A stretch of DNA of 64,000 bases from an uncultured Collinsella sp. (lineage in GTDB: Bacteria; Actinomycetota; Coriobacteriia; Coriobacteriales; Coriobacteriaceae): NCBI GenBank assembly GCA_900549715.1, contig URPK01000003.1, positions 1 to 64,000 on the forward strand, given 5' to 3'. Below the pieces are notes generated by a model. That model was not told the DNA's origin. It saw nothing but the letters and a program-made list of their open reading frames with translations, and did not search any database. Below are positions 56,815-64,000 of this stretch, one piece after another (position 1 is the stretch's first letter; each line of letters starts with the position of its first letter). The position numbers and the translations under genes are program-made.

Positions 56815-57124
56815 GGCTTTTGATGGCCGCGGCGTTGACAACCAAGCGCAAATAGGCGCCGACGAACGGCCCTCAAACCTAAGTGAGTAGACTTTTTGAC
56901 AACAGCCGAGCACAACCCGTATGGCAAAAACTAAAACCGCAGGTAGAGACCTTGCGTAAAAACCATGTGCTCGCGATATCGCAAAAAGTCTACTCACTTA
57001 GCTGGCGACTGCACCAAACGGCTGGGCAGAACGCCCATTTCCTGCATTTTCTCGCGCGCTGGCACCCCGCGCCGCCGCTACGCCATAATAGTTGGCGGAC
57101 AATCGCGAGAGAAAGCAACCACAC
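56815..57124. other. gap between trmB and the DUF3516 helicase, with an inverted-repeat element
   Basis: No gene. Most of it is the 123-bp element at 56879-57001; the rest is GC-rich spacer with a GAGAAAG site for the helicase. No certain promoter was found. Confidence 0.5.
56879..57001. mobile_element. MITE-like 123-bp element with perfect 20-bp terminal inverted repeats
   Basis: ctaagtgagtagactttttg at 56879-56898 is repeated in exact inverse complement at 56982-57001. The 83-bp interior does not code. No clear target-site duplication flanks it. Size and TIRs fit a miniature inverted-repeat element moved by a transposase from elsewhere. A very long hairpin with a regulatory role is the alternative. 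Confidence 0.6.
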
Positions 57125-59806
57125 ATGGCACAGACCACGACAGATACCGCCGCCAGCACCGTCTCGGGCGCCGGCGCCGCCAGCTCATTCTCGGGCGGCA
57201 CGGGAACCGAGGCCGAGTTCGGCTCGCTCGGCGCGCTCTCCCCCACCTGGTGGGAGCCCGAAGACGGCAGTGAGCCCGAACCGTGGCTCACGGCCGATCA
57301 GGCCTTCGAACGCTTCTTTGAATGGACGAGCGACCGCGGCATCGAGCTGTGGGATCACCAAGAAGAGGCCCTCATGGACCTGGCTGCCGGCGATCACGTC
57401 ATTTTGGGCACACCGACCGGCTCGGGCAAATCGCTCGTCGCGCTGGGCATGCTCTTTATGGGCATGGCGCAGGGCAAGCGCTGCTATTACACGGCCCCCA
57501 TCAAGGCCTTGGTCAGCGAAAAGTTCTTCGACCTGGTACAGGTGCTCGGCCGCGATAACGTCGGTATGATCACCGGCGACACGCATATCAATACCAAAGC
57601 GCCCGTCATCTGCTGCACGGCCGAAATCCTTGCCAACGATGCGCTGCGCGAGGGCGAGGATGCCGACGTGGGCTGCGTGGCCATGGACGAGTTCCACTAC
57701 TTTGCCGACCCCGATCGCGGCTGGGCTTGGCAGGTACCGCTGCTCACCCTGCCCCACACGCAATTCATGCTCATGAGCGCCACGCTCGGCGATGTCACCG
57801 CGATCGCCGCCTCACTCGAGGAACACACCGGCGCTACCTGCGACTTGGTCGTCGATGCCCCGCGTCCTGTTCCGCTGAGCTACGACTATGTGACGACCTC
57901 GCTCGAGGGCACCGTCGAGCTCGCCATGCGCCGCGGCGAGGCCCCGCTCTATATCGTACACTTTAGCCAGGATGCCGCCCTTGCAACGGCGCAATCCCTC
58001 GCCAACTTTGGCATTGCCAGCAAGGAGCAGCGCAAGGCTATTAAGGAAGCCGCCAAAGGCACGAGCTTCTCCACGGCTTTTGGCAAGATCCTCAAGCGCT
58101 TGCTCGGCTGCGGCGTCGGCGTGCACCACGCCGGTATGCTGCCGCGCTATCGCCTGCTGGTCGAGCGCTTGGCGCAGCAGGGCCTGTTGCCCGTCATCTG
58201 CGGCACCGATACGCTCGGCGTCGGCATCAACGTGCCCATCCATACCGTGGTGCTCACCGCGCTCACCAAATTCGACGGCTACAAGATGCGTCGCCTGCGC
58301 GCCCGTGAGTTCCATCAGATTGCCGGTCGCGCCGGTCGCTCGGGCTTCGATACCGAGGGCATGGTCATCGCCGAGGCACCCGAGCACGAGATCGAGAATG
58401 CCAAGCTTATGGCCAAGGCGGGCGACGACCCCAAAAAGCTCCGCAAGATTAAAAAGAAGAAGGCCCCCGAGGGCTTTGTCACCTGGAACAAGCAGACGTT
58501 CGAGCGCCTGATCGAGACGCAGCCCGAAACGCTCAAGCCGCGCCTGCGCATCACGCACTCCATGGTGATTAGCGTGGTCGAGCGGGGCGGCAACGCTCGC
58601 GCCCGCGTGCACGACCTCATCGAGACAAGCCTGCAAACGCCCGAGGAAAAGGAAAAGCTCGAGGTTCGCGCCGACGAAATCTTCGCCACGCTCATCGATT
58701 CCGGCGTCGTCGTGCGCACCGAGGTGCCGCCCGCACCCGACGCCCCGACTGACGCCGCGCCGGATATCGACTACGCGCTGACGGTCGACCTGCCCGAGGA
58801 CTTTGCGCTCGACCAGCCGCTCTCGCCGTTTTTGCTTGCCGCGCTGGAGCTGCTCGACCCCGAGAGTGAGACCTATACCATGGATTTAATCTCAATGGTC
58901 GAGGCGACGCTCGAAGATCCCAAGCAAGTGCTGCGTGCGCAGGAGCGTGCCGCACGCGATCGAGCTATGGCCGAGATGAAGGCCGACGGCATCGAGTATG
59001 AGGAGCGTCTGGAGCGCATTCAAGACGTCACGTACGAAAAGCCGCTCGAGGATTTGCTCGACGCCGCTTTTGACAAGTACTGCCAGGAAGTACCCTGGGC
59101 AAACGACTACCAGCTCTCTCCCAAGAGCGTCCTGCGCGATATGCTGGAAAGCGCGAGCGATTTTAAGGGCTACATTCAAAAGCTCGGCATCGCCCGCTCC
59201 GAGGGCATTTTGCTGCGCTACCTGGCAGAGGCTTACCGTTCGCTCGACCGCACCGTACCCATCGAGAAGCGCGACGAGCGCCTGCGCGACATTATCTCGT
59301 GGCTGGGCTTTGTGGTGCGCTCGGTCGACTCGAGCTTGGTAGACGAGTGGGAAAACGCTGGCAACCCGGCAGCCCTCGACGCCGCGCCGCCGCAGGGCAT
59401 CGACGAGGTCGTGGCGGACCGTCGCGGCTGCACGCTGTTGGTGCGCAACGCGCTCTTCCGCCGCGTGACTCTTGCCGCCCGCGAGCATGTGCGCGACCTG
59501 GGCGAACTCGACGACGACTGGGGCATGAGCGAGATCCGCTGGCAAAAAGCACTCGACGCTTACCACGAGCAGCACGAGGAGATTCTCACCGACGGCGACG
59601 CGCGCTCCTCTGCTATGTTCTCGATCGACGAGTCCGACGAGAAGGCGCTCCACGTGTGGCACGTGCACCAGATTTTTGCCGACGAGGACGGCGACCACGA
59701 CTTTGGCATCATGGGCGATGTCGATCTGGACGCCACGCAAGACGGTGGCGAGGTCATCTTCAAGAACTACCGCGTCGGCTTTATCGAGGACTTGCTCGAA
59801 GACTAG
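57125..59806 (+). CDS. Ski2-like DEAD/DEAH-box RNA helicase with DUF3516 C-terminus
   Basis: An 893-residue SF2 helicase. After a 35-residue low-complexity start come ILGTPTGSGKSLVALGML (Walker A, near residue 100), YTAPIKALVSEKF near 125, DEFH in VAMDEFHYFADPDRGWAW near 186, LMSATLGDV near 218, VGVHHAGMLPRYR near 333, TLGVGINVPIHTVV near 364 and HQIAGRAGRSGFDTEG near 396. The C-terminal ~400 residues match the DUF3516-type extension common in actinobacterial helicases. It probably remodels RNA in turnover or ribosome assembly. The ATG at 57125 is preferred to one 11 codons upstream. Confidence 0.9.
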   Translation: MAQTTTDTAASTVSGAGAASSFSGGTGTEAEFGSLGALSPTWWEPEDGSEPEPWLTADQAFERFFEWTSDRGIELWDHQEEALMDLAAGDHVILGTPTGSGKSLVALGMLFMGMAQGKRCYYTAPIKALVSEKFFDLVQVLGRDNVGMITGDTHINTKAPVICCTAEILANDALREGEDADVGCVAMDEFHYFADPDRGWAWQVPLLTLPHTQFMLMSATLGDVTAIAASLEEHTGATCDLVVDAPRPVPLSYDYVTTSLEGTVELAMRRGEAPLYIVHFSQDAALATAQSLANFGIASKEQRKAIKEAAKGTSFSTAFGKILKRLLGCGVGVHHAGMLPRYRLLVERLAQQGLLPVICGTDTLGVGINVPIHTVVLTALTKFDGYKMRRLRAREFHQIAGRAGRSGFDTEGMVIAEAPEHEIENAKLMAKAGDDPKKLRKIKKKKAPEGFVTWNKQTFERLIETQPETLKPRLRITHSMVISVVERGGNARARVHDLIETSLQTPEEKEKLEVRADEIFATLIDSGVVVRTEVPPAPDAPTDAAPDIDYALTVDLPEDFALDQPLSPFLLAALELLDPESETYTMDLISMVEATLEDPKQVLRAQERAARDRAMAEMKADGIEYEERLERIQDVTYEKPLEDLLDAAFDKYCQEVPWANDYQLSPKSVLRDMLESASDFKGYIQKLGIARSEGILLRYLAEAYRSLDRTVPIEKRDERLRDIISWLGFVVRSVDSSLVDEWENAGNPAALDAAPPQGIDEVVADRRGCTLLVRNALFRRVTLAAREHVRDLGELDDDWGMSEIRWQKALDAYHEQHEEILTDGDARSSAMFSIDESDEKALHVWHVHQIFADEDGDHDFGIMGDVDLDATQDGGEVIFKNYRVGFIEDLLED

Positions 59807-59829
59807 CCAACATAATGGAACGAAACGAA

Positions 59830-59867
59830 GCGGGGCCGCTGGCAACATCGCCAGCGGCCCCGCTCTT
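59830..59867. terminator. bidirectional terminator between helicase and DUF2130 genes
   Basis: GCGGGGCCGCTGGC, 6-base loop, exact complement (59850-59863), then TCTTG on the plus strand and CTTCGTTTCG on the minus. A 14-bp stem in the convergent gap serves both genes. Confidence 0.82.
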
Positions 59868-59884
59868 GCACTATCCGCTATGCC

Positions 59885-61642
59885 TTACTCGGCATCCTCG
59901 ACCTCATACGAATCTGCCTCGGCTGGCTCATCGTTTGTCTCTGGTGTAGCCTCATGCGCCTCGTCAAACGCTGCCTTCATGGTCTTGTTGCCCCATGTGA
60001 GCTTGCGGATGGTAAGCTCATCGGCCTTGTTGTGGGCAAGACGCAGGTTCTCGGTGCTGCGGCGCAGGTCGTCCTTGGTCTTCTCGAGCTGCTTAATGGC
60101 GGCATCGATCTCCTTGATTGCCGACTCGAATTGCTTACTCGCCAAGTTGTAGTTGCGCGAGAAGCCATCCTTGAACTTCTCCATCTTGGCTTCGAAGTTC
60201 GTGACGTCGATATTTTGCTGTTTGTACTCCGCCAGTTCCTGCTTATAGCGAAGCGAACCCATGGCGGCGTTGCGCAGCAGCGTAATCATGGGAATGAAAA
60301 ACTGTGGGCGGATCACGTACATCTTCTCGTAGCGATAGCTCACGTCCACGATTCCTGCGTTATAAAGCTCGCTCTCGGGCTCGAGCAACGTGCAGAGCAC
60401 CGCATACTCGCAGCCTTTCTGGCGGCGATCGTGATCGAGTTTCTTAAAGAAATCCTCGTTCTTGTGTTTGGTCGCGGTCTCGTCGTTCTCGTTTTTCATC
60501 TCGAACATGATCGAAATGATCTCGTTGCCGCTCGCGTCGCACTCGCGGAAGATAAAGTCGCCCTTGGTGCCCTCGGACGCATCGTTGTCTTTCTCGAAGT
60601 ACGCGTTGGGAAACGCCGTCATGCGCAGACGATTAAACTCGGTCTCGCAGTGCTGCTCGAGCGACTCGCCCACCATTTTGGTGGACAGGCGGACCTTCAT
60701 GTCCTTAAGACGCTCAATCTCTTCATCCTTGTAGCGAATTAGTTCATCGCTCGCGCGCTTGGCCTGCGCAAGCTCGAGCTCGTGTGCCGCCTTGGCCTGC
60801 TCCTCGCGAGAATCACGCACCGCCAGCTCGCTCGTCAGCTTGGCACGCGCCTCATCGCGCTCTCGCTCCGCCGCGGCGACCGCCTCTGACAGGTTCATTT
60901 TGGCCGTCAGCTCCTGTTCGCGCAGCTGCGCACGCAGACCCTCGGCCTCTTGCTCGGACTGAGCCTTTGCAGCGGAAAACTTCTCCTTCACTTTCGCCTG
61001 ATAGTCGGCAAGCGTGCGCTCGGCCTCGCTGCGAGCGGCATCGAGCTCGCGCTGCGACTCGGCAGCAGCAGCGGCAAGCGCCATCTCCTGAGCCTTGTCT
61101 GCCGCGGCAAGCTTGGCCTGCAGCTCGGCAATCTGGGCATCACGCGCGGCTACATCGTTTTGAGCAGCGTTGCGCGCCGCCGACTCGGCAAGCTTGGCTT
61201 CATCATCCTTGCGTCCCAGCTGCGCACGCAAATTGTCGATCTCACGCTGGAGCTCGGCGTTCTCCTTTTGAGCATCGGCACGGGCCTCGACCGCCGCGCG
61301 CTGGCTTGCGCTCTCGCGCTCTGCGGCAGCGCCCTCGAGCTTGGCGCGTAGCTCGGCAAGCTCGGCATCGCGCTTGGCGACTTCTTGCGCCAGCTGTTGA
61401 GCCGCAGCGTTCTTCTGCTCTACGAGCTCAGCGTCGCGCTGAGACTCTGCCTTTTGCAAGGCAGCCGTCGAACGCGAGCGCTCAAGCTCCAGCGCCTGCT
61501 CGCCTTCGCGCTGGACTGCCTTCACGCGCTCGTCCAGGTCGCGCGAGAACTCGGCATTGCGCACCTGCTTGACGATATCCGCATAACCGGACGCATCGAC
61601 CTTAAAAACTTCACCGCAATGCGGGCACTTGATCTCGTTCAT
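59885..61642 (-). CDS. DUF2130 domain protein with long coiled coil
   Basis: A 585-residue protein. It opens with a zinc-ribbon-like CPHCGEVFKV near residue 5. Residues ~35-320 form a very long, Ala/Glu/Arg-rich coiled coil, and the C-terminal half is the DUF2130 domain (KMVGESLEQHCETEFNRLR near 335; DFIFRECDASGNEIISIMFEMKNE near 370, split; FFKKLDHDRRQKGCEYAVLC near 405; YVIRPQFFIPMI near 448). The nuclease-like fold (PD-(D/E)XK-type FEMKNE) is suggested by sequence, not proven. Some DUF2130 proteins accompany restriction-like loci. ATG at 61642; tail rich in Glu. Confidence 0.88.
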   Translation of the reverse strand: MNEIKCPHCGEVFKVDASGYADIVKQVRNAEFSRDLDERVKAVQREGEQALELERSRSTAALQKAESQRDAELVEQKNAAAQQLAQEVAKRDAELAELRAKLEGAAAERESASQRAAVEARADAQKENAELQREIDNLRAQLGRKDDEAKLAESAARNAAQNDVAARDAQIAELQAKLAAADKAQEMALAAAAAESQRELDAARSEAERTLADYQAKVKEKFSAAKAQSEQEAEGLRAQLREQELTAKMNLSEAVAAAERERDEARAKLTSELAVRDSREEQAKAAHELELAQAKRASDELIRYKDEEIERLKDMKVRLSTKMVGESLEQHCETEFNRLRMTAFPNAYFEKDNDASEGTKGDFIFRECDASGNEIISIMFEMKNENDETATKHKNEDFFKKLDHDRRQKGCEYAVLCTLLEPESELYNAGIVDVSYRYEKMYVIRPQFFIPMITLLRNAAMGSLRYKQELAEYKQQNIDVTNFEAKMEKFKDGFSRNYNLASKQFESAIKEIDAAIKQLEKTKDDLRRSTENLRLAHNKADELTIRKLTWGNKTMKAAFDEAHEATPETNDEPAEADSYEVEDAE

Positions 61643-61706
61643 GGCAGCTCCTCGATGGACGCAAATTTCAACCGCCTACACTCTACCGCGCCGCACGGAC
61701 AAAAAA

Positions 61707-61782
61707 GGCGCCGCCGCCATAATGGCAACGGCGCCAGAGCCACCACAAAGGTGCCCGTCCCCTTTGTGGTGGCTCTGGCGCC
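61707..61782 (-). terminator. overlapping hairpins at the end of the metallophosphoesterase gene
   Basis: Arm pair A: 22 perfect bp (61730-61751 with 61761-61782), starting right at the gene's stop codon. Arm pair B: GGCGCC at 61707-61712 with 61730-61735, followed on the minus strand by TTTTTT (61706-61701). A and B share bases 61730-61735, so they exclude each other in part. B is the actual terminator form. Confidence 0.7.
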
Positions 61783-62328
61783 CTATAACCCAAAGAAGCT
61801 AAGAATCTGATCGCGGCTTACGGGCTTGTACTCGTTGGCATCGAGACCGACATCGTAGCGAAAGATAGGGCGTTCGCGATCGCGGTTGCGCACGTTGGTG
61901 CGGTCTCCCCTGCTGTGGATATGCCCGTGTAGCATGATGGCGCCACGCGCCTTGCCGTTCCAGCTGAGCATGGGGTAATGGCTCAAAACCAGGCGATGGC
62001 CCTTGGCATAGCCAGGAGCAATCTCCAGGTAATCGCGCACGTCTTCCCAAATCTGCGGTACGTCGGGATCTTCCCAGTCGCTGTCATGGTTACCACGGAT
62101 GAGCGTCACATTCTGGCATTCGATGCACTCGCGCAGGCGCACCGCCTCCGCCAGGGGCAAACGATAGGTAAAGTCTCCCAAGATATAGAGGCGGTCGTCC
62201 ACAGCCACGCACTCATTGATGGCATCGATGACCTTGCGGTTCATCTCCTCGACCAAATCAAACGGTCGATCCATGTCGTGCAAGATATTCGTATCGCCCA
62301 GGTGCAGGTCGGCGGTAAACCACATCAT
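61783..62328 (-). CDS. metallophosphoesterase family protein
   Basis: A 181-residue calcineurin-like phosphoesterase: FTADLHLGDTNIL at the start (DxH), LYILGDFTYRL near residue 46 (GDxx), LIRGNHDSDW near 75 (GNHD), VLSHYPML near 113 and MLHGHIHSRG near 131 (GHxH). All metal ligands are present. Length and pattern resemble small YfcE-type or phage-like phosphodiesterases; substrate unknown. Start: ATG at 62328 with AGGA upstream; an ATG at 62343 is the longer option. It ends in an elaborate hairpin terminator. Confidence 0.88.
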   Translation of the reverse strand: MMWFTADLHLGDTNILHDMDRPFDLVEEMNRKVIDAINECVAVDDRLYILGDFTYRLPLAEAVRLRECIECQNVTLIRGNHDSDWEDPDVPQIWEDVRDYLEIAPGYAKGHRLVLSHYPMLSWNGKARGAIMLHGHIHSRGDRTNVRNRDRERPIFRYDVGLDANEYKPVSRDQILSFFGL

Positions 62329-62394
62329 CGTCTCTGTCCTCATTTCGCAACGCGTCTAACACGTGCCTAGTATACAGATGCAGCGATGCGACAG

Positions 62395-62571
62395 TTACCC
62401 AAAGAGCCCGCCGAACAGACCTCGGCGGCGCTTGTCCTTTTTATTCGAACCTTTATCCTGGGTGTTCTTATCCTTTTGCTTTTTGCGATCCTGCTCCAGC
62501 TCATCGTCATCGAGCAGCATATCCCACTCAAACGGATCGTCCGTCAAATCGAACAGGTCGTCGTCAAACAT
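62395..62571 (-). CDS. tiny protein with acidic front half and basic back half, unknown
   Basis: A 58-residue protein. Residues 1-25 are strongly acidic (MFDDDLFDLTDDPFEWDMLL), residues 28-50 are Lys/Arg/Asp-rich (DRKKQKDKNTQDKGSNKKDK), and the end is GLFGGLFG, a hydrophobic tag. No family recognised. The ATG at 62571 is supported by ATGGAGG upstream; an earlier ATG would add four residues. It lies 18 bases behind the HIRAN gene on the same strand, so it is probably co-transcribed. A charged, intrinsically disordered protein is the best description. Confidence 0.65.
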   Translation of the reverse strand: MFDDDLFDLTDDPFEWDMLLDDDELEQDRKKQKDKNTQDKGSNKKDKRRRGLFGGLFG

Positions 62572-62589
62572 GGCAGCCTCCATTGCCGA

Positions 62590-62916
62590 CTAGCGAGCAT
62601 CCACCACATAGAGCCCAACGCGCACCTGATGCCACGGGCTGCGCTCGGGGGCAACCTGTTGCACACGGGCCTCAAATACGTCCTCGTGGCCGTAATACAT
62701 CATCAAGGACAGTGGGCCGACCTCGTTTCCCGGAACGTAGCCAAGTTTGGTCTTGCCATAGTAGATCGCAACTGCCTCGGGGTCATGAGGATTATCGCGC
62801 TCGGCACACAGCGTCAGTTTATCGCCCGCTTTAAGATCACCTAGGACCAAAGCGCCGTCGGCATATTGAAATCCTGCAATGTGAAATGACAGAAGAACAC
62901 GTGAAGGCTCGTACAT
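62590..62916 (-). CDS. HIRAN domain protein
   Basis: A 108-residue single-domain protein with the HIRAN pattern: FHIAGFQYADGALVLGDLKA near residue 11, GDKLTLCAERDNPHDPEAVA near 32, and YYGKTKLGYVPGNEVGPLSLMM near 52 (split). HIRAN domains bind 3'-OH ends of single-stranded DNA in HLTF-type repair helicases; standalone bacterial copies occur, often near DNA-processing genes. Here it precedes a tiny charged protein and a metallophosphoesterase. A role in sensing DNA ends is inference. Confidence 0.85.
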   Translation of the reverse strand: MYEPSRVLLSFHIAGFQYADGALVLGDLKAGDKLTLCAERDNPHDPEAVAIYYGKTKLGYVPGNEVGPLSLMMYYGHEDVFEARVQQVAPERSPWHQVRVGLYVVDAR

Positions 62917-63039
62917 AGCAACTCCCCTAACGGCCGGATAAACCGGCGTTTAACCTTACAGAGAAGTCTACGAACTCGCGCGGACACAAATTCGCCCCAC
63001 CCGTGCCTTTTCGACCGTTTGTCGCTACACCATCTGATT
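62917..63039. other. gap between the HIRAN gene and the aldehyde dehydrogenase gene
   Basis: A 123-bp gap with a small stem-loop GCCGG-ataaa-CCGGC (62933-62947) that could end the dehydrogenase transcript, and promoter space for the HIRAN gene. Nothing else seen. Confidence 0.35.
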
Positions 63040-64000
63040 CTAATGCACAAACATGCGCACGAACTTGTGCTTCCAGCTTGCATAAGGGGCATAGCGGAAT
63101 GGCACGTCCAACCACGTTGCCTTGTTCACGATGCTCTTCTTGTGGCTAAACGTATCGAAGCTCTCGCGGCCATGGTACTGGCCCATACCGCTCGCACCCA
63201 TGCCGCCGAAGCCCATATGGCTCGTAGCCAAGTGCATGATCGTGTCGTTAACGCAGCCGCCGCCAAAGGGCACGTAGCGCACAAAGCGCTCCTGAACTGC
63301 GCGATCCTGGCTAAAGATATACAGGGCCAGCGGAGTCGGACGATCCGTAATAAACGTCTCGGCCTCGTCTAGGCTCTCAAACGTCAGCACCGGCAAGATG
63401 GGGCCGAAAATCTCCTCCTGCATCACGGCGTCATCGGGGGACACGCCATCCAAAATCGTCGGCTCGATCTTGAGCGAAGTCTCGCGCGCGGTACCTCCAA
63501 GCACGACCTTATCGGGATCGATCAGCCCGCGCACGCGCGCGAAATGCTTGGCGTTGACAATATGACCGTAATTCTCATTGTCGAGCGGATGCTCGCCAAA
63601 CATGCGGCGGGCCTCCTCCTTGATGAGGTCCAGCAGCTCGTCGTGCACGCGCGCATCGACCAGCAGGTAGTCGGGCGCCACGCAGGTCTGCCCCACGTTG
63701 AGCCATTTACCAAAGGCGATACGGCGTGCCGCGACCTTCAAGTTAGCCGTCGCATCCACGATGCAGGGACTCTTCCCGCCCAGCTCAAGCGTCACGGGCG
63801 TAAGGTTTTTACTTGCGCGCTCCATAACGAACTTGCCGACCGGAACGCTACCGGTAAAGAAGATCTTGTCCCAGCACTCGTCGAGCAGCGCTTCGTTCTC
63901 GGCGCGCCCGCCCTCGACAACCGTCACCAGGCACGGATCAAATGCCTCTTCACAGATCTGCTTGAGCACCGCACTCGATGCCGGAGCATAGGCACTCGGC
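63040..64000 (-). CDS. NAD(P)-dependent aldehyde dehydrogenase, N-terminus beyond the window
   Basis: At least 320 residues, open to the right edge with no stop or proven start: the codons at the edge read PSAYAPASSAVLKQICEEAF, the usual KPSE.AP..S segment, so the gene continues beyond 64000. Visible: TGSVPVGKFVMERASKNLTP, VTLELGGKSPCIV (catalytic Glu), GKWLNVGQTCVAPDYLLV (catalytic Cys in GQTCVAPDY), EEIFGPILPVL and GGGCVNDTIMHLATSHMGFG. It oxidises an aldehyde to an acid. The GQTCVAPDY active site, the FGGMGASGMGQYHG segment and the C-terminal KVRMFVH-like hydrophobic end resemble the fatty-aldehyde class 3 group. No neighbours on the left add context. Confidence 0.93.
   Translation of the reverse strand, partial: PSAYAPASSAVLKQICEEAFDPCLVTVVEGGRAENEALLDECWDKIFFTGSVPVGKFVMERASKNLTPVTLELGGKSPCIVDATANLKVAARRIAFGKWLNVGQTCVAPDYLLVDARVHDELLDLIKEEARRMFGEHPLDNENYGHIVNAKHFARVRGLIDPDKVVLGGTARETSLKIEPTILDGVSPDDAVMQEEIFGPILPVLTFESLDEAETFITDRPTPLALYIFSQDRAVQERFVRYVPFGGGCVNDTIMHLATSHMGFGGMGASGMGQYHGRESFDTFSHKKSIVNKATWLDVPFRYAPYASWKHKFVRMFVH

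Overview
The window looks like chromosomal DNA of a GC-rich anaerobe of the Coriobacteriia, most likely Collinsella or a close relative. This rests on general protein resemblance, the high GC with strong codon bias, the confurcating-type lactate dehydrogenase/Etf operon, DUF3516 and DUF2130 proteins, and GC-rich intergenic stem-loops. No 16S rRNA gene is present, so the genus is inference.

Layout. 1-2134: infC-rpmI-rplT (minus), with a leader that ends in an attenuator-like hairpin and an apparent AUA start for IF3, then a tRNA-Leu(CAA) whose 3' end plus terminator is duplicated 180 bp away. 2173-11454 (minus): transglutaminase-like protein, class II aldolase, MBL hydrolase, Rel (ppGpp) and a RecJ-helicase fusion. 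11731-15752: BASS-type transporter, DUF4931 protein, CutC and a PadR/DUF1700/DUF4097 operon whose last gene is cut short. 15690-16260 is a mobile-element scar with wreckage of a ParB-like gene and an IS110-family transposase. 16266-22565 (minus): complete branched-chain amino-acid ABC transporter with two paralogous binding proteins. 22816-31944: homoserine dehydrogenase, a frameshifted SDR gene, a cation/proton antiporter, the large PurL and an EamA transporter. 32045-36495: diguanylate cyclase, KdgT-type permease, AzlCD exporter and an HD-domain protein. 36492-40117: EtfA(ferredoxin)-EtfB-FAD oxidase, read as an electron-confurcating lactate dehydrogenase. 40464-43669: five tightly packed genes of unknown function, four of them for exported or membrane-anchored proteins. 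43788-50189: a DUF554 protein and a three-gene TerB / P-loop ATPase / Lhr-like helicase cassette matching the architecture of the Shango anti-phage system. 50216-64000: spermidine-synthase-like protein, Elp3, an XRE-regulator/DUF4097 pair, two methyltransferases including TrmB, a Ski2-like/DUF3516 helicase, a DUF2130 protein, a metallophosphoesterase, a tiny acidic/basic protein, a HIRAN protein and an aldehyde dehydrogenase cut by the window edge.

Most of the window is housekeeping. The parts worth attention are the Shango-like cassette, the unknown surface-protein operon, the RecJ-helicase fusion, the scar at 15.7-16.3 kb, and several non-coding repeats: a 123-bp element with perfect 20-bp terminal inverted repeats, a tandem array of three palindromes, a 99-bp tandem repeat at the aldolase terminator, and the tRNA-Leu 3' duplication. 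All calls come from reading translations and bases by eye; no database search was run.
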